The position numbers and the translations under genes were made by a program. Positions 21,990 through 33,019 of a DNA stretch of 64,000 bases are shown piece after piece; within the stretch, counting starts at the first letter, position 1; each line of letters starts with the position of its first letter. Below the pieces are notes generated by a model that saw only the letters and a list, made by a program, of their open reading frames with translations, was not told the origin of the DNA and did no database searches. This DNA is from Bactrocera neohumeralis (Eukaryota; Arthropoda; Insecta; Diptera; Tephritidae): assembly GCF_024586455.1 (NCBI RefSeq), contig NW_026089623.1, positions 17,116,236-17,180,235 on the forward strand, written 5' to 3'.

Positions 21990-23100
21990 TTTAATCTAAC
22001 CTAACCTAGCAGCGCACCTAATAAATTGGAGCTAGGTGTTTAATAAATATCTTTATAAGAAAAAAATAATCCCTGAGTTTCATTAAAATAGCACCAATTA
22101 ACCAATAAGGAAAGGGTAAAAGCACCCGGATTCTTTAAAAAACGTTTATTAGTTGTATTGAAGCTAACTCAAATTTATATTAGCTATATGAGAGCCAGGC
22201 ATCTACAATGTTGAACTTTTCATGGCACCAACAAACCAAGTTTAATCAATAAAACTTAATTTTTATTCAAGTTACAGATGGCACGAAAGCTGCAATTCAG
22301 AACTATATATCTATTGAACTAATAATACATTTCACCTCGAAACAGACTACACTAGCTCAAGTCAATTTATTTTCCGTGATCATTTTGGGTATTGTTCTTA
22401 ATTAATTAATGAGAATTAAAAAACAAACAGGAACTAAAAATTCGACACAGTTGTCTTTTATGAAATCTAATGCGTTTATCAGAGACAATTTAAACGAAAT
22501 ATTAACAAAATAATAATGCAACGTTTTGTTATCCATAATGGGGAAATTTTCTGTATCTATCCCGATTAGTTTTAGGCGATACAATCAACCCTTAGACGAA
22601 CAAAACTATTACACTATGTAAAAATGTATGTAATATGTAATATATTAAATCAACAGAATAAGTATATTTTTATTTTAATATTAAATGATCAACACAAAGC
22701 TATTTCTTGTGCTACCGATTAAGAACCCAAGCTGCATTATTTGGCCATGCTCTATCTATCTATCTATCTTTAGCAATGCTCTATTTTCGTTTTTTGCATT
22801 TCTATTTTTCTCAATAACTACATTATATACAAAAGAGTGAAGAGCATGATTTAATTTCGGTGAGCATAAAAATTTTAAATTTTATGGTTGCCGTATTTCT
22901 AGCAACAGAGTTACGTAATATTGCATAGTATATGCAAATATCTAATAAATTTACAAGGAAGTTACTGAATGGATATGCTCTTTATTTTATTGAATAAAGG
23001 TGGACAGAGGTAAATTCATTATTTTTACAATAAATTTCAGTTTATTCTATATGAAATTTTTTGAAACCATTTCTTGATTTGCTGAAACATAAATTAATTT
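21990..23100. other. AT-rich sequence without recognisable genes
   Basis: Only short frames are present and I see no family signature. A TATC/ATCT microsatellite lies at 22751-22770. Confidence 0.55.
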
Positions 23101-23149
23101 CACGTTTTTGCACCTTATATATGTACGTATATCCTTGGTAATTTGCAAG

Positions 23150-23960
23150 TGACTCGAGTGTCCACCCATGTTGGCCAGTCATCCGTGTGGTTCAATCGTA
23201 CTTCATTTTCAGTGATGGGACCACTTCTCTGGTGCTTTCTATAGAAATAAAGTATAAGGATTATTCTTATGTGTCGCAAATACCACTTCTTAGTGCATAT
23301 TTTGATTTTGTAACGGCCAATAAAGAATCTAGCAAATCAATGCCATCCATGAATTTGTTATACTTTGATAGAACGTTTGGGCAAGCGACGGTTATTTTCC
23401 GTCCAAATTTCGCATCAAACCGTTCAACTGCTAGTTCTGGAGTTTTGCCACAGTAGCTTGAAATCAAATTTACGATTGTATTATCTCTTCAGGAAACTAC
23501 AGATATATGAAAGTCATCCACCTTTGCATATTTACGGAATAATTTCTCGTCTAGAAGCTTTAAGTTGGGAATTCGGATGCCACGAAGTGTTCCCAGTGAG
23601 TAAATTCCACGTTTACATAGGTGGCAAAAGATGTGTAGTAATTATCAAAACAAACTTTTTAGTTCTTTTATGGGAGAATATCCCTTAGTAATCTTATAAC
23701 TATGTTGGGACTTTATCCCAAATCAATTTCCTCATTAAGTCTATTGATGCTGTTGTTCTCTTGGCCAGTATATATTTCGAAGTTGTAATTGTATCCAGAT
23801 ATACCAGCCAAAACATACAACTTTTATTTTTTTCAAATTTATTCACTGACACAGTGTCCTGTATTCATTTCTTGCCGTAAAAACTTTTGCAGATCTTGTT
23901 TGTCTATATCATTCATTTCTCTGGCTCTTATTGACAAGTGCATAAATTTCCATGAGATCA
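23150..23960 (-). pseudogene. piggyBac transposase relic
   Basis: The minus strand shows KLYVLAGISGYNYNFEIYTG (about 23760-23820), then EIDLG, a stop, SPNIVIRLLRD and KVCFDNYYTSFA. After a gap come ITVACPNVLSKYNKFMDGID, LLDSLLAVTKSK (23300-23400) and KKWYLRH-like sequence. These are the conserved catalytic-domain blocks of piggyBac (DDE_Tnp_1_7): the D of FDNYYTS and the D of KFMDGIDLLDS. Many stops and frameshifts; no TTAA-bounded ends found. Confidence 0.75.
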
Positions 23961-24149
23961 TCTGATCATCCTGCGTCTATTATAACATTAACTTCTTTAA
24001 AAATTATATATTGATTAGCTTGCTTGATGTTTATCTAATTCAAAATTTGCTTTATCACCATTATCTAAGTACCCATCTTTGCTTTCATCCCAGTTTTCTA
24101 TTATTCGTAGGCTATCATTATAAGTAAGCGCCCTACAAGTAAAATTTTA

Positions 24150-24412
24150 GGCCAGCTAAATTGTTCTGACAAATGAGCAGCTGCTTGAAGAGAAAATGAC
24201 ATTTGCAAAATTTCAAAACGATATCTTAAAAACTGAGGGACTAGCTCGTATATATACAGATGGACAGACGGACATGGCTAAATCGACTCAGCTAAACATA
24301 CTGATCATTTATATATATACTTTATAGGGTCTCCGAAGCTTCCTTCTGGGTGTTACACACTTCGTGACAAACTTAATATACCCTGTTCAGGGTATAATTA
24401 CATTCCTGTTAC
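24150..24412 (-). repeat. Interspersed repeat fragment, minus copy
   Basis: The reverse complement matches 31214-31430: the end ACCCTG(A/T)ACAGGGTATA, then AAGTTTGTCACGAAG, GTAACACCCAGAAGGAAG, and the TTTAAGATATCGTTTTG block. This copy preserves the uninterrupted site into which the pogo element at 29340-31213 inserted. Confidence 0.7.
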
Positions 24413-24755
24413 CGAATTATAAAACATCCAAACCTGAGGTAATTTGAGTACACTTATCATTATGTGATGTGCAAAATAAACTCGAGCATCATTAACAGTT
24501 TTAGCAGGGGTCGAATCGTTACATCCGTGCACGGATCGGCAAACATACGAAAGAAAATTACGTGATACGTCAATCGTATGCGGCGATTGGCATTATGACA
24601 TACGATAGCAAACGGATCGTAATGTATTTTCAATTCACAATAGTTTTTAAATTCCACATTGCTTTGGATCGTATTTTTAGGTCACAATAGATGTGGAACT
24701 CTCAAAACTGTTGCAAAATTTTTAATAAACGAACAAAAGCTAATTAAATATCAAA

Positions 24756-25078
24756 ATGGATCCAACTTTGTTTTATTATTTGAGCTCTAGTGAAAGTGAT
24801 GGAGATAAAAAAAATAGTGCGGAAATAGCTAAGAGATCGTAGCAATAGCGTAGGTATAAAAAAACAAATTATGAATCCCCAATAACAAAATTTTCTTTAT
24901 AGATGTATCGTTGAACAAAGCATTGGAATCTTAAAAAGACGGTGGAGAATTTTAGGAAATGGCAAGAGAGGAAGGTATCACCCCACAAAAGTGGAAGATT
25001 TGCTAACGTTTGTGAGGCATTACATAACATCTGCATAAAATATACAATAAGTAATAAGACCCTTAAAATTGCGATTCT
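24756..25078 (+). pseudogene. Harbinger transposase, internally deleted
   Basis: An ATG at 24756 starts MDPTLFYYLSSSESDGDKK, an acidic start common in Harbinger transposases, and reaches a stop near 24840. From about 24897 the frame reads RCIVEQSIGILKRRWRILG, then NVCEALHNICIKY after a frame change. This is the region holding the catalytic Glu (VEQ..G.LK.R) and the ALHNIC motif. The two Asp-containing blocks are missing. Confidence 0.7.
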
Positions 25079-25541
25079 TAACATACACCAGAAATGGACA
25101 ATGGATAAGAGATCAAAAAAAGTATTCTTTAATAAATTTAATTCAAAAATTTATATGTCCGTTACCTTGCATATAATTTTATTTTTAATGTCAACTAAAA
25201 TACAAAAATTTTGTTCAGATAATTAATTTTTTTTAAGGAGATATTCCATTCATTGGTTTCTTATTTATGTTCTTTTTTTTTTTTGTTTCAAAATTATTTT
25301 ATTTATTGGATCTGCTTTTTCTTAAAGCCTAACAATAAGTTATAAAATCTTAAATCTAATTAAAAACTAGACAGGCTCAAGCAAGTGATTGAGCTGTTTT
25401 GGTGATACGTTGCTCCTTAGTACGCAGGCATATCTCTTCTTTTAAGTCGTGTTTGATCGCAGGAATCTACAATCAATTTCCACCCAAGTCTCGTATTTGC
25501 ATGTTGGAGTCAGTTGGTGGTTTCATGGACTTTTGGGCTTT

Positions 25542-26633
25542 TCAAAGGGAATTTTGCTTGTTTGAATTTGGACACAGCTTCTTTATATACATTTCGGTGT
25601 TCAATTCTTCCTCACGTTTGAGCGCTTTTTTTAATTTACGTACCGCAGCTTTCAATTGAAGCTGAGTGGAGGGGGAGCGATGTATCTGCCATTCACGTCT
25701 TGCACGTCTTTTTTCATTTACAAGCATCTCTATTTCTTTATTAGAGATTTTTCTGAGACCAAGCGGATTATAGCTTTTGCTTGGTGTTGCTAAGACAGCT
25801 GCGCTGGTTATTATATCATTGACTTCTCTTATGTTTTCGTCAATATCTCTTCCTGTATTTATTTTGTACTTAATATTAATGTGGCTACTGACGTATTTTT
25901 TATATTTTAGCCAATTCGTTTTATAAGAAGTTAGACCCACCTTTGGATTAACGAATATGGGTAGTTCACATAACTTTATTAGTACAGGAGAGTGATCAGA
26001 AGATAGATCAGTACATGTATCAGCTGTTATAAGCGATTTATCTATATTTTTGATTACAGCGAAATCAATTAAATCTGGTATTTTTTTACGATCACTAGGC
26101 CAATACGTCGGCTTACCAGGAGATATTATTTCAAGGTTATTGTGCCTATTTATAACAGTTTGATACAGCTGTCGTCCTTTCGGATTAATAAGACGTGAGC
26201 CCCAGTACGTGTGTTTTGCGTTGTAATCTCCACCTGCTAGAAATCTTTGACCTAGTGTTCCAAAAAAGTCTTTAAATTCGACTTCTGTAATTTTAAAACG
26301 AGGTGGACAGTATATGGCCGTAAGGTTTAAGTCACAACCCCGATTTTTCAGTGATATTGTTGTAGCTTGTATCTGTGGTGTAGCATGAGATTCTAGAGCA
26401 TAGTGGTTTAAACGATTTCTAATCAACACTGCCGTGCCACCATGCGCTTTACCATCCGGATGATTTGTAACATATAGTCTAATTCCCGGTATATTGAAAT
26501 TATTTTTATTTGTTAGATGAGTTTCTGAAATAAGCATTACATCTATATTCTTTTCAGACAGAAATTTGATAATCTCTAATTTATGTTGGTTAACACCATT
26601 AGCATTCCATATACAGGTATTTAGTAAGCTCAT
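25542..26633 (-). pseudogene. Jockey ORF2 endonuclease domain
   Basis: The start ATG at 26633 overlaps the ORF1 stop as ATGA. The apurinic-type endonuclease is complete: WNANG near the N-terminus, ISETHLT, HGGTAVLIRN, GGDYNAKHTYWGS, DLIDF and SSDHSPV. It should nick target DNA to prime reverse transcription. The frame ends at a stop (25542-25544) that replaces a Trp in the usual SLWKA block; homologous codons continue to about 25490 before the RT deletion. The 363-residue open frame contains no other lesion. Confidence 0.88.
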
Positions 26634-28138
26634 TTTTTACTTAATAAATTTTGCAGCATTTGATTTTGTGATTTAATTAAATTTTGGATCATGTTTTGCA
26701 TAGTAGACATAAATTGTGTCATACACTGTGTAAGATTTATGATCATAGTTTCAATACCTCCATTTGGAGGATTTTGCGGCAGTTGCATTTGCACAGTGTG
26801 TCCTTTCACCACATTTGCATAGCTCCCTTGCATATTATTATTGTCAGAAGTAATAGGATTTGTACGTTTTTCTGAGGTTGCTATAACTTCATTACGGACT
26901 GTTTGTAACATTTGGTTACGACGTGCTTGAATGCCCTGTGACAACTTTGGTTTCAAATCTTTATATACAGGGCAACCTCTGTAGTTAGCAGTATGATTTC
27001 CTCCGCAATTGCTGCATTTTTTATTTAATTCTTCTTTCTTAAGGGTGCATTTGGAAGTGGGATGTAAATCACCACATACCACACAAACACTGCGTAGAGT
27101 GCAGTATGATTTAGTATGCCCATATTCTTGGCTGTTAGTACATTGTACCGGACCGTTTCTTTTATGTGGTTCTTCCACAGTTACTCTACGATGCAGCAAA
27201 TATTTCAAATTATATATTGGATGGGTCTCATTTTTTTTAAGTTGATTCGAATTCGGCAACAATTCAATTTTAAACATCGGCTGTGGTACTTTGTTTCTAT
27301 TAAATATATTTACAACTGTTTTAATTCCAAAACCACATTCTTCCAATGCTTCTTTGACTTCACTAGAGTCTACGGCGGACTCTATACCCTTGATTACAAC
27401 AACTAGGCCCTTAGAGCTCTTCAGTTGATACGAATAATAATTTTTGTTTTTATTTGACAAAAATTTAACTATGTCCATAAAACTTTTTTCAGTGTAGGAC
27501 TGAATTTTTGTTTCATCTATATTGCCTTTTTTCAAAGGCACTATATGAAAATTGTTAGTACCTACAATTTTACTTAATTCAGCAACGAGAGCATTACTGC
27601 TACGTTCGCGCAAATATATTGGAGTTGGTTTGGCATTAACGACTGTGGTGGTACCCTTCGCATCGTCGTCTGATCCATTGCTTAGTAAGGCAAACCTATT
27701 GCCATTTAAAACTTCCGGTTTATTCCTTATTGGTGTACCGCCTTGAAATTTCTTGGGATTGACCGCTGACTTTGAAGGACTTAATTTCCTTTTTATGTTG
27801 ATGTAGCGGTCAATGCCACTTTGTACAGACTGGCCTTTTTTTATTGGTACATTCTCACCTTGCTTTATGTTGTTTTTCGCTGCCTGCGTACTTGCTGGTA
27901 CCTGCTTAGTTGTTGATGTGATCACGTTTGCTGCTGGCCGTTGTTGACTGCCGTTCTCTTCTGCTTTTGCTTTTTGTACGCTCTGCTTATGGTGCTGCTC
28001 AGTTGGTCGCTGCGATGACTCATCCTTCTCACCGTTGCCTTGTTTGTTGGTAGGAGCTGAACTCGCAGGCTCTACAAAGCTGAAGTAGGCATTCAGAGAA
28101 TGCCTACGGCCTTATTGGTGGGGCTGCGCTGCGCTCAT
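26630..28138 (-). pseudogene. Jockey ORF1 (gag-like), one early stop
   Basis: The natural start appears to be the ATG at 28136-28138 (MSAAQPHQ), with TAA as codon 9 (28112-28114); the same frame then runs uninterrupted to the TGA at 26630-26632. The next in-frame ATG is at 27925. The basic N-terminal half is followed by an RNA-binding-like fold (VVVIKGIESAVDSSEVKEAL) and three zinc knuckles near 26960-27160. The first knuckle reads CTNSQEYGH, with Ser for the expected Cys. It would coat LINE RNA. Confidence 0.85.
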
Positions 28139-28629
28139 ACTTTTGTATTTTTTGTTTTATTTCCCACTTATTATTTGTTATTTTATTATGTTTATTGTTT
28201 GTAAACAGTTTATGAATTTTTTATGTTTTGATTTTCACTTTCGGCGTTATTAGCTAACGCTTGCACTTAATGCACTTTTTTTTAATATTTGTTTATTTTG
28301 TTTTATTTTTGTTTTTTTCTAAAATTTCTACGGAGCGCATGAAAACACGTCCGTTTAGATTGAAAGCTCGAACGCATTTTTAAAAATTATAACAAACATA
28401 AAATTTAAAAAAAAATTTGCTCACATTAGCATAAATTTGTCTATTGCGATTGGTAATTTGCGTTCGAATGACGATTCGGACGAACGAATACTTGTTCACG
28501 TATGTCATCATGCCAGATTACGATATAAGCGTTACGATCACGTATATCACAATACGAAATACAGGCTTGTACGTGACGAGTGATACGTTCACGGATGTAA
28601 CGATTCGACCCCAGTTTGTTGCTCACGAA

Positions 28630-29160
28630 AAATAATTATCAAAATCATGTTGCTCTCGTAAAAAAGGAATGGACATTTCCAAGACCTCACTTATTTCTGT
28701 TTGCTATGCCTCTAAAAATTTACGATTTCCATCTAGTTTAAAATCACTGTCTTGTAATTACGTTTGTTTTTACCACACTTAGCACCATTGCTAAAATGAA
28801 CATACATACATAGTAGTAACTGGGAAATCCCCTTATTCGATAACTCTTACCTACATAAGTGTTTTGTTCGCATGATATTTACATACATTGCTGAAATGGA
28901 TATATCCAGCGATGATACCGACTTTAGTCCAGTACGTCGCAACCAATTGCGCTTGTTATCAAGTAGCGACAAATACTCGTAATTATGTAGCTATGTAAAT
29001 AAGTTTTCCTTATTTCTATTCTAATGTTTCTGTACTTAATTCTGGATTAACAGATTTCTTTTGTTTTTGCTCAATCTACCAATTTTTCTTCTGTATGAAT
29101 TATGTATTTTGAGTTTTAATGCTCAATAAAATGCCAATGAACATACAATTTGTTTGCATA
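28630..29160. other. AT-rich sequence, no clear gene
   Basis: Only one suggestive item: 28895-28980 reads MDISSDDTDFSPVRRNQLRL then LLSSSDKYS, an acidic start resembling the first residues of piggyBac-type transposases. It is too short to assign. Confidence 0.35.
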
Positions 29161-29249
29161 TCTGAAATTTTATAGTTTTCAACATTTTTTACACGGTTTT
29201 TCGAAGTAAATATAGTTTTTTATTTCCCCCATTTTACTATAGGAAACGT

Positions 29250-29316
29250 CTCTTTTTTTACACGGGTTTTTTTGCACGGATTTCTGAGGAACGTATCTAC
29301 CGTGTAAAAAAAAGAG
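29250..29316. repeat. Imperfect hairpin repeat
   Basis: CTCTTTTTTTACACGG at 29250-29265 pairs with CCGTGTAAAAAAAAGAG at 29300-29316, leaving a loop of about 35 nt. It lies just outside the pogo insertion, within the interspersed repeat or an older MITE. Confidence 0.5.
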
Positions 29317-29339
29317 TTGGGTGTACCCTAAACAGGGTA

Positions 29340-31213
29340 GGGGAAGGTGGGGAATGTTGGGCAGGTAGGGAATCCCGGGCCAGCGCAATATTTTTTTCCC
29401 TAGTATAGGTTGACAGCTGCAACCAACTGGCTGCAATCATCGGCTCGTCTCATACTAAGCTCAGTTTCTATATAGCACTCGAGCTGTGAACACGTGTTAT
29501 AACCTCTCTGCGACAACAAAAAGAAATTCGACACTCCGAAAGTTTTTTTTCAACTCTGTGTACAGTTGATTTTTTTCACATTTTCCAATAAATTCATGCA
29601 GGTAAATATATTTATAATATTAGTTGAGTCTTTAGCCTTCGACACACAAAAGAAATTTTGCACGAATTTACATTGTGTTCATTATCCACCGCCATTTTGC
29701 AAATATGAGCGTTTGGGGAATCTCGAGCCAATTATTACGGGGAATGTCGGGCCACATAGTTTTTTACATTTGACATGCTAACTTCATATATTTGACGTGT
29801 ATAAGTGATTTTTCGTGCAGAATTTCAACAACACAATAGTTTTTCAACATTTCCTGATAGTTTCGTGCTCCGAAAAATTTTTTTTAGTCATTATGCCGCG
29901 GTACTATCCCAAAAAAGAGAAAATTGTTGATTTCGACAACATTTTGGAGGCGATCACAACAGCGTTCGACAGTCTGCGACGGCACACAAAATTCCGAGGA
30001 CCAACCTGATGCGTTATATTGCAGCATTTGATGGTGCGAGCATCGACGTTACTACTGCCAATGCCGATGTAATGAAGAATTTGCTGGCTGAAAGCACGAC
30101 GATGGGCACAAAAACAGTGAGTTCTGCTGGTTTCTTTCTTTTTCTTTAATCGAATAATAAATAATTTTTGCCGCTTCTTGTCGATCAGTGCCTCGATGTT
30201 ATGTTAACGCCGAAAACCATCAAATCCGGCTTCCGAACAACTGGCATCTACCCGTTCAACCCGCAAATTTTCACTGAAGTTGACTTTGTCGCTTCGGAAC
30301 TGAGCGGCGAAAATTTGTTCGGTGACGAAGAGAAAGACGCCGACAATCAACGTCGAGTTCTTGCCTCTGGTGATGCCATTGTGACTGCTGCGAATGAGGA
30401 GGTGTCAACGTCGGAGGCATCGACAAGTGCCCCAGCTTGAACAAGTGGTGCTGCATCATCGTCGTTGTCTCTTGTTTCGGCTCCACAGCCCCGTGATGCA
30501 TTGAAATCGGTTGGCCCGTTGAAATTGGGCACACCTGCGCCGAAATCAAAACGTGGCCGCAAGACAATGGAGTCAACGATTTTGACATCGCCTGAGGTTG
30601 TCGCAGATCTGCGTGACAAGGCCGAAAAAAGCGGCAAAAATTGACGAAGGCAGCCGATGAACCAGCAGCCAAGAAGCAAAAAGGCCGTGGCAAATCGAAG
30701 ACGCCACGGAAGAGAAGCCCGTCTCCGACCGAAACCGACATCGAAGAGGACTTCGATTTTTGCACGATTTGCAAGAAAAAGATGCCGAAGCACGAGAATC
30801 GTCAAAACACGGCCCATTGCATCGTTTGTGATTCACTTGAAATGTGCCGGACCGAACCCGAACACTTACACCTGCATCCACTGCGAGTCGGAATAATTTT
30901 TTTCGCCAATTCCTATTTTTCTTATTATTTATGAATCTCTCTTTCATTTCCATTGATAAATAAACGTTTTTCATCGGTAACAATCATGTTTTAATCGATT
31001 TAAATCACTGGCCCGACATTCCCAAAATCGCAAAATCAGGTTATTTGCGCCAATGGCTATAACTTTTAAATTTTTGTAGAATTTTATCAAACCAATGTTA
31101 TCAAACGGAAGGTTACGACTCGCACTACAAATCCATGCTTTGGAATTTTCACAAAAAATAACTTTTATGTGACTTTTTAACCGAAATCAAAACTATGCCC
31201 AACATTCCCCACC
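29340..31213 (+). mobile_element. pogo/Tigger-type transposon, internally deleted
   Basis: Ends are inverted copies of GGTGGGGAATGTTGGGC (29346-29362; reverse at 31197-31213). TA occurs at 29338-29339 and 31214-31215. Related GGGGAAT..CGGGCC units recur inside both ends (29368-29382, 29715-29730, 29739-29754, 31010-31023), as expected of transposase-binding subterminal repeats. The body encodes a broken pogo transposase. Flanks rejoin into the interspersed repeat seen at 24150-24412. Confidence 0.8.
29894..30896 (+). pseudogene. pogo transposase remnant with C-terminal zinc finger
   Basis: The start MPRYYPKKEKIVDFDNILEA (29894) and, after a frameshift, LMRYIAAFDGAS make up the psq-type helix-turn-helix. 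The DDE core is deleted. From 30168 the C-terminus resumes: TPKTIKSGFRTTGIYPFNPQ, typical of the pogo/Tigger/jerky family. Further on come TSPEVVADLRDKAEK and a basic stretch, then a PHD-like Cys/His cluster (FCTICKKKM, AHCIVCD, a frameshift, HLKCAGPNPNTYTCIHC) ending at 30896. It is inactive because the catalytic domain is missing. Confidence 0.78.
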
Positions 31214-32443
31214 TATTAAGTTTGTCACGAAGTTTGTAACACCCAGAAGGAAGCGTCGGAGAGCCAATAAATTATATGCATATATAAATGATCAGTATAC
31301 TGAGCTGAGTCAATTTAGCATTGTCCGTCTGTCTGTTTGTCCGTCTGTGAATATACGAACTAGTCCCTCAGTTTTTAAGATATCGTTTTGAATATTTGCA
31401 AACTTCATTTTCTCTTCAAGAAGCTGCCATATAAACTGAACGATCGCAATCTAGTTCTGGTATGGAAAACTTTTGCATTTGACAATGTATCTTCACGAAA
31501 TTTGGTATAGATTGTTTTCTAAGGCAACTATGTAATCTCCGAAGAAATTTTTCAGATCGGTTAACTACAGCATATAGCTGTCATATAAACTGAATGATCG
31601 GAATAAAATGCTTGCATGGGAAACTTCCTCATTTAACGATATATCTTCCCGAAGTTTGGTATGAGTTATTGTTTATAGAAATAATGTAATATTGAAAGAA
31701 ATTGTTCAGATCGGCTCACTATAGCATATAGCTGCCATACAAACCGACCGATCGGAAACAAGGGTTTGTACGGAAAACTATCGCATTTGACGTGGTATCT
31801 TCACGGAATTTGACATGGATTACTGCTTAAGGTAATAACATAATCTCCGAAGAAATTGTTCAGATCGGTTAACTATAGCATATATAGCTGCCATACAAAC
31901 TGAACGATCGCAATCTAGTTCTGGTATGGATAACTTTTGCATTTGACAATTTATCTTCACAAAATTTGGTATAGATTATTTTCTAAGGCAGCTATGTAAT
32001 CTCCGAAGAAATTTTTCAGATCGGTTAACTACAGCATATAGCTGCCATATAAACTGAATGATCGGAATCAAATGCTTGCATGGGAAACTTCCTCATTTGA
32101 CGATATATCTTCACGAAATTTGGTATGAGTTATTGTTCATAGAAATAATGTAATATGGGAAGAAATTGTTCAGATCGGCTCACTATAGCATATAGCTGCC
32201 ATACAAACCGAACGATCGGAATCAAGCGCTTGTATGGAAAACTTTTGCATTTGATGTGGTATCTGCACAAAATTTAATGGGTTACTGCTTAAGGTAATAA
32301 TATAATCTCCGAAAAAATTGTTCACATGGGATTACTATAACGTTTAGCTTCCATACAAACTGAACACATAGTTACTAGAAGAAATGCACCTGTGAAGGGT
32401 ATATTAGCTTCGGTGCAGCCGAAGTTAACGTTTTTTCTTGTTC
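31214..32443. repeat. Interspersed repeat with 155-bp higher-order array, copy 1
   Basis: Starts TATTAAGTTTGTCACGAAG and ends at the hairpin CTTCGGTGCAGCCGAAG (about 32409-32425). The core holds six diverged units of roughly 155 bp, each with AGATCGG..AACTA.AGCATATAGC and TGCCATA.AAAC.GA..GATCG. Units 1/4, 2/5 and 3/6 are most alike, so the true period is about 465 bp repeated twice. No coding content. Confidence 0.8.
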
Positions 32444-32483
32444 ATTTCACACTTCCGCAACACAATTCAAGCACTGCATTAAA

Positions 32484-32640
32484 ACTTGAACTCTCTTCTT
32501 CTTTACTGGCGTAGGCGCCATCTACGCGATTATAGCCGAGTTAACAAGAGCTCGCCAGTCGTTTCTTCTTTTCACCAATTGGAAGTTTTAAGAGCACCCA
32601 GGTCCTTCTCCACCTGGTCTTTCCAATGCACATTAGGTCA
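32484..32640 (-). mobile_element. RTE-type LINE 3' end fragment, copy 1
   Basis: The minus strand reads HWKDQVEKDLGALKTSNW, then a 3' tail with GTAGATGGCGCCTACGCC and AAAGAAGAAG. That combination ends RTE elements of flies. It is a different subfamily from the RTE at 35.3 kb. An identical fragment lies at 37838-37994. 32641-33020 is non-coding. Confidence 0.65.
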
Positions 32641-33019
32641 AAAGAGCGTTGTTTCTGTGCAAAATTAATAACGATTACAAAATTATGCTATTCAAACCAA
32701 AACCTGTAAGGATTTCAGAAGCAGGAGTAACTGTATTATAAAATGTGGAAATTAACACTCTAACGACCAAAATTTAAAATTACTCTTTTTGCAGCCATTA
32801 ATGAAAACAATACCTTGTTTCATTTATTAATTTTATTTGTACTGAAACAATTAATTAATCACATAAATCTAATTCATTATGTAAATTTAAATTAAAAAGT
32901 TCCTCCTAAGTTTCATTAATTTTATCATCTTGGTTGTTAAGTTGAAAATCTTCTATGGGTTCGCTGCAACATAATAGTTCAATGACTTCAGGAAGAAGTG
33001 TGATACGTTTCCTCTTTTG

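Larger units (their letters stand above)
25268..28383 (-). mobile_element. Jockey LINE with RT deleted
   Basis: Minus orientation: a leader beginning near 28383, ORF1, an overlapping ORF2 endonuclease, then a short tail with AATAAATAAAATAA (about 25293-25308) and a poly-A at 25270-25285. The endonuclease runs into SMKPPTDSNMQIRDLGGN (about 25490-25530), then straight to 3' sequence, so the whole RT domain is deleted. It lies inside the Harbinger element and is younger than it. Confidence 0.82.
24508..28611. mobile_element. PIF/Harbinger element split by a Jockey LINE
   Basis: Inverted ends GGGTCGAATCGTTACATCCG (24508-) and its reverse complement ending at 28611 are flanked by a direct CAG at 24505-24507 and 28612-28614, a 3-bp duplication of the size Harbinger elements make. 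Inside are an acidic N-terminal peptide and a C-terminal transposase block, both plus strand. Removing the Jockey insertion leaves roughly 1 kb, so it was already a deletion derivative. Confidence 0.8.

Noticed and set aside
31430..32443. Regular repeats that might suggest a CRISPR-like array
   Set aside because: Units are about 155 bp, diverged throughout, with no conserved repeat/unique spacer alternation, in a eukaryotic context.
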